From: DATIHT01 sp964348615
GTDB taxonomy: Bacteria > Patescibacteriota > Microgenomatia > Curtissbacterales > GWA2-41-24
Direction: 5' to 3'
Length of the DNA stretch: 8,045 bases
NCBI GenBank assembly: GCA_964348615.1
Contig: CAYGDE010000031.1
Location: 1 to 8,045 of the forward strand
The translations under genes and the position numbers were made by a program. Below the pieces are notes generated by a model that made no database searches, was not told where the DNA came from, and saw nothing but the letters and a program-made list of their open reading frames with translations. Each line of letters starts with the position of its first letter. The stretch's first letter is position 1. This document shows positions 1-3,970 of the stretch, piece after piece.

Positions 1-31
1 CTGCTTTTTTAGTGGCGAGAAAGACTGGTTC

Positions 32-61
32 TTGACAGCCTGGGGTTGTGCGTAGTGTAAT
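32..61 (+). promoter_or_regulatory. Predicted sigma70-type promoter upstream of the P1 leader
   Basis: TTGACA at 32-37 is a perfect -35 box. TGTAAT at 56-61 is a 5/6 match to the -10 box with an 18-base spacer. Transcription would start near 68, only about 9 bases before a terminator-like hairpin (77-109), so the transcript would be very short, or it would have to read through to reach the gene at 233. The T-run just upstream (5-10) may be the tail of a terminator of a gene outside the window. Confidence 0.6.
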
Positions 62-76
62 ATACATAGTTCAAAT

Positions 77-109
77 ACATCGACCTACCCATAGGAACGA
101 TGTTTTTTT
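77..109 (+). terminator. Terminator or attenuator hairpin in the P1 leader
   Basis: ACATCG (77-82) pairs with CGATGT (98-103), and CCTA (84-87) pairs with TAGG (92-95) around a CCCA loop. The stem is followed by a run of T (103-109). It has the form of an intrinsic terminator. It lies directly downstream of the predicted transcription start near 68, which fits either an attenuator or a very short RNA. Confidence 0.65.
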
Positions 110-152
110 AGAAGCAATATGAAAATGGCATATAAACACTTTAGAATTAGAA

Positions 153-192
153 CGTAGAAACGGGGGATTTAAAAGTCCTTTAGCTTTCTGCG
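153..192 (+). other. Structured leader hairpin between two terminators
   Basis: CGTAGAAA (153-160) can pair with TTTCTGCG (185-192), eight pairs with one G-U. Inside it GGGGGA (162-167) can pair with TCCTTT (176-181), with several G-U pairs. The hairpin abuts the next terminator (194-220), so 153-220 could be the 3' part of a small RNA or a regulatory leader. A TATAAA at 131-136 could be a weak -10 box but has no good -35. No known RNA family was recognised. Confidence 0.4.
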
Positions 193-193
193 C

Positions 194-220
194 AAAACAT
201 TCCACAAGGAATGTTTTTTT
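194..220 (+). terminator. Intrinsic terminator just before gene P1
   Basis: AAAACATTCC (194-203) pairs perfectly with GGAATGTTTT (208-217) around an ACAA loop, and T continues to 220. It ends 12 bases before the P1 start codon and directly before its ribosome binding site. It therefore either ends an upstream small RNA or acts as an attenuator for P1. Confidence 0.75.
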
Positions 221-232
221 AAGGGAGAAAAT

Positions 233-694
233 ATGGCAATGAATGAAAGCGACTTAAGAGCAAAAATGATGGAGTTCCAGATTGGAAGTGGGCCAAGACG
301 CCAGCCTGAAGTTTTGGACCCAGAACAACTAGAACGAGATGAATACCTAACGAATTTTTTGAGAGGATCAGTTATTCTGGTTGAACCTATTGCCCAAAAA
401 CTTAATGCAGAAGATTCCAGAAGCGGTGTAATGAGAAGGTATAGGGAGGCGAATAACCCAGACTTATTGGAGATTGTACTTGAAGAGTTGGTTGGCCAGG
501 AAGGCTTGAAGGACGCTATGGGTGAATGGCAAAGAAATTTTAATATTGTTTTACTCCACGGTCGAAGCTTAGAAGAATTTGATGATGTTACTCATTCATC
601 TTTGCTTGCAGATATGTCTCGAGTTCATGTTGACGGAAATGCGTGGTTTGAGAGGCAAAAACAATTATCACTTGAACTTTCCCCATCAAGATAG
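233..694 (+). CDS. P1: unrecognised small helical protein (153 aa)
   Basis: No family was recognised. The product is charged and probably mostly helical and soluble: no signal peptide or membrane segment is visible, and charged stretches such as the glutamate-rich segment near residues 80-90 dominate. The start is well supported, because AAGGGAG at 221-227 is the clearest Shine-Dalgarno site in the window and lies five bases before the ATG; a second in-frame ATG follows two codons later. The gene sits behind a leader with two terminator-like hairpins (77-109, 194-220), so expression may depend on readthrough. Its 3' end carries the promoter of the 5S rRNA gene, which starts 12 bases after its stop. 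It has about the same size and character as the four small genes downstream, but I see no convincing sequence match to them. The reading frame looks real; the function is unknown. Confidence 0.75.
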   Translation: MAMNESDLRAKMMEFQIGSGPRRQPEVLDPEQLERDEYLTNFLRGSVILVEPIAQKLNAEDSRSGVMRRYREANNPDLLEIVLEELVGQEGLKDAMGEWQRNFNIVLLHGRSLEEFDDVTHSSLLADMSRVHVDGNAWFERQKQLSLELSPSR

Positions 695-700
695 TAAAAT
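672..700 (+). promoter_or_regulatory. Predicted promoter of the 5S rRNA gene
   Basis: TTGAAC (672-677) is a 4/6 match to -35. TAAAAT (695-700) is a 5/6 match to -10, with an ideal 17-base spacer. The start expected seven bases after the -10 is 707, the base at which the 5' strand of 5S helix I begins. The -35 lies inside the last codons of P1, and the -10 starts one base after its stop codon. Confidence 0.6.
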
Positions 701-706
701 TTCAAA

Positions 707-822
707 ACTGGTGTTTTGAGCGAGCTGGTCCCACTCCTTCCCATTTCGAACAGGATAGTGAAACGGTTTAGCGCAGACGATAGTTGTGCCGCAAGGCGCC
801 GCGAAAATATGTCGATGCCAGT
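707..822 (+). rRNA. rrf: 5S ribosomal RNA
   Basis: This is the 5S rRNA of the large ribosomal subunit, about 116 nt. Helix I is closed by ACTGGT (707-712) with GCCAGT (817-822). The highly conserved helix II/III region is present: a GGTCCCAC stretch, then TTCGAAC and AGTGAAAC (about 748-773), matching the canonical CCGAAC...AGUGAAAC of bacterial 5S. The distal arm forms GTGCC/GGCGC (786-790/795-799) capped by a GCAA tetraloop, with a purine-rich loop-E-like region after it. No 23S 3' end is recognisable upstream; a protein gene and two terminators lie there instead, so this copy appears unlinked from 23S and separately transcribed (promoter 672-700, terminator 830-852). It may be the only 5S in the genome, which cannot be judged from this window. 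Confidence 0.94.
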
Positions 823-829
823 ATTAAAC

Positions 830-852
830 AACCTTCTTTTGGAAGGTTTTTT
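830..852 (+). terminator. Intrinsic terminator of 5S rRNA
   Basis: AACCTTC (830-836) pairs with GAAGGTT (842-848) around a five-base loop, and the T-run extends to 852. It lies eight bases beyond the end of 5S helix I. Confidence 0.85.
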
Positions 853-860
853 AATGGCAA

Positions 861-890
861 TTGACTGTAGGTTCCATCTTTAGATACTAT
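861..890 (+). promoter_or_regulatory. Predicted promoter of P2 giving a leaderless mRNA
   Basis: TTGACT (861-866) is a 5/6 match to -35, and TACTAT (885-890) is a possible -10 at 18 bases; GATACT at 883-888 is the 16-base alternative. The start would fall at about 895-897, at or just before the ATG at 898. There is no Shine-Dalgarno sequence, which agrees with leaderless translation. Confidence 0.55.
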
Positions 891-897
891 TAAATTA

Positions 898-1272
898 ATG
901 AAAAATAATTACGAGTCGGCATCAGACCTTTTAGAAAAAGAACCCACAAAACCATTACCAAGGGATGTAGGCGAGGCAAGGATTGCGCGGTTGGAGCGTA
1001 TGCGGAGGGATTATGAAGAAGACCTTAATCCCGCAGGGATAAAATTGTTAGACAGGTCAATATCAGCAACGAAAGATGAGATGACGAATGTACCAAAAAC
1101 CCCATCCGAAATGTTATCTAGGCCGACAGTTGAAGTAACCAAAGCAGAAGCTGCAGCCGAACTTGAAAGATTGCAAAGTATTGAGCATCAGGGAGTTCCG
1201 GGAGTTATGTATGCGAATGGGCTAAAATTACTCAAAAGAGTTATTGATGTGCGCAAAAAGCAGGCTGGTTGA
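898..1272 (+). CDS. P2: unrecognised small protein with an internal repeat (124 aa)
   Basis: No known family was recognised. The protein is charged and predicted helical, with no signal peptide or membrane segment. It contains two related units, about residues 26-62 and 83-120. Each has an Arg/Glu/Leu-rich helix (RIARLERM; AAAELERL) followed by a GxKLLxRxI motif (GIKLLDRSI at 48-56; GLKLLKRVI at 108-116). A proline-containing linker (about 64-80) separates them. The first unit also resembles residues 24-50 of P5 (RIARLERM...EEDL..AG against RLDRLARI...EEL..EG), so P2 and P5 may be distant paralogues. A promoter (861-890) places the transcript start at or just before the ATG, and no ribosome binding site is present. 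The TGA stop overlaps a TTGACA -35 box, and a strong terminator follows 34 bases later. The function is unknown. Confidence 0.75.
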   Translation: MKNNYESASDLLEKEPTKPLPRDVGEARIARLERMRRDYEEDLNPAGIKLLDRSISATKDEMTNVPKTPSEMLSRPTVEVTKAEAAAELERLQSIEHQGVPGVMYANGLKLLKRVIDVRKKQAG

Positions 1273-1298
1273 CAATTACCCACGAGTTTTGTTTTAAT
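1269..1298 (+). promoter_or_regulatory. Possible promoter of P3-P4 overlapping the P2 stop codon
   Basis: TTGACA (1269-1274) is a perfect -35 that contains the P2 TGA stop. TTTAAT (1293-1298) is a 5/6 match to -10 at 18 bases, with an upstream TG (1290-1291) of the extended -10 type. The start would be near 1305, at the foot of the hairpin at 1307-1340. It is the only promoter candidate seen for P3 and P4. Confidence 0.45.
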
Positions 1299-1306
1299 TA
1301 CCATTA

Positions 1307-1340
1307 ACAAAAGGCCAAATTTGGGCTTTTTGTTTTTTTT
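1307..1340 (+). terminator. Strong intrinsic terminator after P2 / attenuator before P3
   Basis: ACAAAAGGCC (1307-1316) can pair over ten bases with the sequence GGC followed by T-rich TTTTTGT (1324-1333), with one G-U pair. A T-run follows to 1340. It is well placed to end P2 transcription. If the promoter at 1269-1298 is real, the same hairpin sits at the extreme 5' end of the P3 mRNA. Confidence 0.75.
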
Positions 1341-1356
1341 GAGGGCAAAGGCCCTC
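1341..1356 (+). promoter_or_regulatory. GC-rich hairpin just upstream of the P3 start
   Basis: GAGGGC (1341-1346) pairs perfectly with GCCCTC (1351-1356) around an AAAG loop. TCATTTTT follows, and the predicted GTG start is 11 bases downstream. It follows the terminator at 1307-1340 directly. It could be a second weak terminator or could mask initiation of P3. Confidence 0.5.
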
Positions 1357-1367
1357 TCATTTTTAAG

Positions 1368-1814
1368 GTGGAAAAACAACCATTATCAGCACGCCAACTT
1401 GAAGCAATGTGGGAAAGACCCGAAAAAGCAGAGTCAGCCGCTGTTTTTTTGCAGGATGTTGACCGTTTTATCGGCATAATTGAAGCATCTCGCTATGAAC
1501 CAAATCCTGTGGCTGAAAAACTTGCAAAAATAGGACTTGCCAATGCTTTCGGGGTTTTGACAGATCTTGGATATATTGATGTTGCTTGGGATGATATCAG
1601 GCTGGTGGTGGGAACGGATAGTGCGCTGGAAAGAAGAAACCATATGCGTGAGCTGGTACGTGCTAAAAATTTAAGACGATGTGGGAATAATCTTCTTGCT
1701 GACAATAATTTCAATATAGGTAATCCTTTGGATAAAGATGATTTACCGATAAGCACAAGAGAAGTCGCAGAACGGGATTATTGGCCCATCCTTCGTAAAG
1801 TTTTTAAGTTTTAA
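1368..1814 (+). CDS. P3: unrecognised small protein (148 aa, GTG start)
   Basis: No family was recognised. The protein is soluble-looking and mainly helical, with a single cysteine (residue 105), an aspartate-rich middle (about 64-84) and an Asn/Asp-rich stretch (about 107-126) that may be a loop. No signal peptide or membrane segment is visible. The GTG at 1368 gives the longest frame. The ATG at 1407 (residue 14) is an equally possible start, since neither has a convincing ribosome binding site. The segment around DLGYIDVAWDD resembles MDFGYGSEALVV of P4 in place and pattern, so P3 and P4 may be distant relatives, but the similarity is too weak to prove by eye. P4 starts three bases after the P3 stop, so the two are very likely co-transcribed. 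A hairpin and a terminator-like stem lie directly upstream. Confidence 0.7.
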   Translation: MEKQPLSARQLEAMWERPEKAESAAVFLQDVDRFIGIIEASRYEPNPVAEKLAKIGLANAFGVLTDLGYIDVAWDDIRLVVGTDSALERRNHMRELVRAKNLRRCGNNLLADNNFNIGNPLDKDDLPISTREVAERDYWPILRKVFKF

Positions 1815-1817
1815 TAT

Positions 1818-2234
1818 ATGTTAGAACATGAACGCTTATTGAGATCCGATTCCAGAACCGAACCTGTTGCCCTTGTTTCCCAGTTGGACAGTCTTGTTGC
1901 AACATATCAGCACGTTCGAGGCAGTTGGGGTAGGTGGCAATTGGAGATTTTGGAAAGGTCGATTTTTTCGCACACCCTTGACCTTATGGACTTTGGATAT
2001 GGTTCAGAAGCGCTGGTTGTTGTTGGTAGGTTAAATGGCAATTTGCGAACCAGAGACGAAAATGGGCGGGAAAATGCGTATTTGAAAGATTTTAAAAGAG
2101 ATGTGCATACCCTGTTTAGGATGCGAAGAGCAAGAAATGTGTCCGAAGGTGAACACCAGGAAGTATACTCTCGAGTAAGAGACAGGTTTAATATATTCTT
2201 TTGCGAACAACCGTACCAATTCCGGCTTCAGTAG
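1818..2234 (+). CDS. P4: unrecognised small protein co-transcribed with P3 (138 aa)
   Basis: No family was recognised. It is a basic, arginine-rich protein. The N-terminal half is amphipathic (Trp37 and Trp40 in SWGRW, then a helix of about 41-60). A hydrophobic strand EALVVVG (64-70) is followed by an Arg-rich segment around residues 101-106 (RMRRAR). The C-terminus is aromatic (FNIFFCEQPYQF, 124-135). The many basic residues would allow RNA or DNA binding, but no motif demonstrates it. The ATG follows the P3 stop by three bases with no Shine-Dalgarno site, so translation probably depends on coupling to P3. No terminator is visible after it; the next gene starts 33 bases later with its own promoter. 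Confidence 0.72.
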   Translation: MLEHERLLRSDSRTEPVALVSQLDSLVATYQHVRGSWGRWQLEILERSIFSHTLDLMDFGYGSEALVVVGRLNGNLRTRDENGRENAYLKDFKRDVHTLFRMRRARNVSEGEHQEVYSRVRDRFNIFFCEQPYQFRLQ

Positions 2235-2250
2235 AAAAACTCTCCCACTA

Positions 2251-2259
2251 TGGTATAAT
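2251..2259 (+). promoter_or_regulatory. Extended -10 promoter of P5 giving a leaderless mRNA
   Basis: TGGTATAAT (2251-2259) is a perfect extended -10 (TG-N-TATAAT). No -35 match is visible, which is usual for the extended class. The start expected seven bases on is near 2266, at most two or three bases before the ATG at 2268. There is therefore no room for a ribosome binding site. Confidence 0.7.
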
Positions 2260-2267
2260 TATAGGAT

Positions 2268-2651
2268 ATGAGCGAGTTTTTGAGGCCTTCTGATGTTTTT
2301 GGTGCGTCTACTGTTCCTGTACCTGAGGAAATTACGTCTGAAAGACTTGATAGGCTTGCAAGAATCGAAGAAAGATGGCAAGAGGAATTAACCGATGAGG
2401 GAGCTCTAATGATTGCGCTTGCACGAAAAGCTACTTTGGTAGATATAGCCGATCGAGAAGCCCTAGAAGCAGCCAGTACAGAGCCAATTGTGAGAAGAGA
2501 GATCCCAGAGTTGTTTGAAAAGCCCCTGTTTGAGCCTTTAGTATTTCCCAGCCGTCTAGTTTCTGCGACAAAGAAAATTCCGCTTGGAGCGCGTTTAGCA
2601 GAAGCGTTTGCTCATGCCCGATTGTTTTGGGCACCAAATACTGGCCGTTAA
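2268..2651 (+). CDS. P5: unrecognised small protein, likely leaderless (127 aa)
   Basis: No family was recognised. After a Pro/Val-rich N-terminus (1-20) comes a charged helix (about 24-42, RLDRLARIEERWQEEL) and a second helix (about 44-70). A Pro/Phe-rich linker (80-95) and a basic/aromatic C-terminus follow. The segment at 24-46 resembles the first repeat of P2, which suggests a shared helical module. No signal peptide or membrane segment is present. The start is set by an extended -10 promoter only eight bases upstream of the ATG; a start further downstream would lose the conserved-looking module. The stop codon lies inside the terminator stem (2644-2677), so transcription ends directly with the gene. 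The function is unknown. Confidence 0.72.
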   Translation: MSEFLRPSDVFGASTVPVPEEITSERLDRLARIEERWQEELTDEGALMIALARKATLVDIADREALEAASTEPIVRREIPELFEKPLFEPLVFPSRLVSATKKIPLGARLAEAFAHARLFWAPNTGR

Positions 2652-2677
2652 AATTGGCGCATTTTTCGGCTTTTTTT
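2644..2677 (+). terminator. Intrinsic terminator overlapping the P5 stop codon
   Basis: GCCG (2644-2647) pairs with CGGC (2667-2670), and AAAAT pairs with ATTTT inside the stem. TTTTTTT follows at 2671-2677. The P5 stop codon (2649-2651) lies inside the stem. Confidence 0.65.
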
Positions 2678-2690
2678 ATCTTTCTAAAAC

Positions 2691-2699
2691 TGGTATACT
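2691..2699 (+). promoter_or_regulatory. Extended -10 promoter of the S1-domain gene
   Basis: TGGTATACT (2691-2699) is a TG-N-TATACT extended -10, of the same form as the P5 promoter. It gives a start near 2706 and a leader of about 55 bases before the GTG at 2761. It probably drives the S1, radA and PIN/TRAM block, since no other promoter was seen before 6150. Confidence 0.6.
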
Positions 2700-2743
2700 T
2701 CCAAATATCATCTAGCAACTTTGCAGGTGAAATTTGAAAAATT

Positions 2744-2789
2744 GGAGTTGATAATGATTTGTGAAAGTCAAAAAAACATCAGGATTTAG
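2744..2789 (+). promoter_or_regulatory. Ribosome binding site and possible leader mini-ORF before S1
   Basis: GGAG at 2744-2747 is six bases from an ATG at 2754 that opens an 11-codon frame ending in TAG at 2787-2789. The S1 GTG (2761) lies inside this mini-ORF in another frame. The S1-frame ATG at 2803 lies 13 bases after its stop. The better spacing to the mini-ORF raises the possibility of a leader peptide or translational coupling. The alternative is simply that GGAG serves the GTG at a long 13-base spacing. Confidence 0.35.
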
Positions 2790-3903
2790 TCAATCTGCCG
2801 CAATGGCAGATCTTCTTTCGTCTTCTTTCGGTAAAATTCCATCACTCAGGCGAGGCCAAGAAGTTAGCGGAAAAATAGTAGGGATAACAAATTCCGAAGC
2901 TTTGGTTGATATCGGTGCAAAATCTGAAGGTATTATTTCTGGACGTGAATTTACTTCCGGGCGCGAAATGCTTTCCAAAATGGCAGTTGGGGATACGATT
3001 GAAGCAGCTGTTATGTATCCGGAAAATGATGCCGGGCAAGTAGTTCTTTCTCTGCGGAAACTTTCTGGCGAAAAAAGATGGCAAGAGCTGGAAGAGAAAA
3101 AAGCAGACAATGAAGAGGTTGAAGTTGTTGGAGTGGAAGCAAACAGGGGTGGATTAATTTGCGATTTTGTGGGCTTGCGCGGATTTTTGCCTTCCTCTCA
3201 ACTTTCTAAGGTCCCCGCAAAGTTGGAAGATTTGATTGGTAAGAGCATGCAGGTTCATGTTATTGAAGTGGACAGGGCTACAAACAGGTTAATTTTCTCG
3301 CAAAAGATGCCTGGAAAGAAAGATTTGGGCGAACTTTTAAAGATCCTTGCAAAGGTTAAAATTGGAGACAAGTACGAAGGAGTAGTCACCGCAATTTTGC
3401 CCTTTGGGGTGTTTGTAGAGATAGATTTGAATGAGTCAAAGTCGAAAGTCAAAGTCGAAAGTGAAGAAAATAAAACACCTGCGCCTTCAAAGCTAGAGGG
3501 TCTTGTGCATATTTCGGAAATTTCTTGGGAAAAGGTTGAAGATCCGGCCAAATTTTTTAAGGTTGGGGATTTGGTCGAAGTTTTGGTAATCGCTAAGGAT
3601 TCTACAACTGGCAGGCTTAATCTTTCGCAAAAACAACTTACCCAAGACCCATTTGCCAAAGCCATGGAAAAATACACCAAAGACATGAAGGTTTCTGGGG
3701 TTGTTGCCAAAGTCACCCCATATGGTGTGTTTGTGGAATTGGAAGATAATATAGAGGGTTTAATTCATATTTCTAAAATCCCCCCAAATGTTTCCATGAA
3801 CGAAGGAGATAAAATCGAGTGCGAGATTGATTCTGTTGATGTTGTAACCCGAAAAATTGCACTTGTTCCGATTGTAACGGAAAAACCAGTGCTTTACAGA
3901 TAG
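2761..3903 (+). CDS. rpsA: S1 RNA-binding domain protein, ribosomal protein S1-like (380 aa)
   Basis: Four S1 (OB-fold) RNA-binding domains are visible: about 32-100 (GKIVGITNSEALVDIGAKSEGII), 119-182, 201-293 (GVVTAILPFGVFVEI, GLVHISEIS) and 309-372 (GVVAKVTPYGVFVEL, GLIHISKI). Domains 3 and 4 carry the classic GxFV...GLIHIS pattern. Proteins with four such domains act as the compact S1 of small-genome bacteria, binding mRNA on the 30S subunit; a role in RNA decay is the other option. E. coli S1 has six domains, so this is a short form. Residues about 225-244 of domain 3 are an insert between the FVEI and GLVHIS strands, encoded by a tandem repeat (3434-3462) that also occurs after the stop codon. 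The start is uncertain: GTG 2761, or ATG 2803, which would begin MADLLSS. An extended -10 promoter lies upstream, and radA follows 67 bases downstream. Confidence 0.9.
   Translation: MKVKKTSGFSQSAAMADLLSSSFGKIPSLRRGQEVSGKIVGITNSEALVDIGAKSEGIISGREFTSGREMLSKMAVGDTIEAAVMYPENDAGQVVLSLRKLSGEKRWQELEEKKADNEEVEVVGVEANRGGLICDFVGLRGFLPSSQLSKVPAKLEDLIGKSMQVHVIEVDRATNRLIFSQKMPGKKDLGELLKILAKVKIGDKYEGVVTAILPFGVFVEIDLNESKSKVKVESEENKTPAPSKLEGLVHISEISWEKVEDPAKFFKVGDLVEVLVIAKDSTTGRLNLSQKQLTQDPFAKAMEKYTKDMKVSGVVAKVTPYGVFVELEDNIEGLIHISKIPPNVSMNEGDKIECEIDSVDVVTRKIALVPIVTEKPVLYR
3434..3462 (+). repeat. Tandem 6/7-mer repeat inside the S1 gene, copy 1
   Basis: This is 29 bases built of AGTCAAA and GTCGAAA-type units (alternating 6 and 7 bases). 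They are translated in frame as the Lys/Ser/Val/Glu insert of S1 domain 3. The identical 29-base sequence recurs at 3902-3930. Confidence 0.9.
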
Positions 3904-3970
3904 TCAAAGTCGAAAGTCAAAGTCGAAAGTCAGAAAAATGACTCTACACTTTTCACTTTGACTTTGACTT
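3902..3970 (+). repeat. Repeat copy 2 with inverted partner filling the S1-radA gap
   Basis: Bases 3902-3930 are identical to 3434-3462; the copy supplies the last two bases of the S1 stop codon. An inverted, diverged partner (3948-3970, CACTTTGACTTTGACTT) ends at the base before the radA ATG. The two arms can form an imperfect hairpin across the whole gap. The repeat leaves no Shine-Dalgarno site or separate promoter for radA, so radA translation probably depends on coupling or on this structure. Confidence 0.85.

Noticed and set aside
60..90. tRNA T-arm-like GTTCAAAT
   Set aside because: No flanking five-pair stem, no anticodon arm and no acceptor stem; the bases are part of the leader and first hairpin.
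3255..3716. 153-codon minus-strand frame opposite the S1 gene
   Set aside because: Shadow of the four-domain S1 frame; no motif and a Ser/Thr/Phe-rich composition typical of antisense translation.
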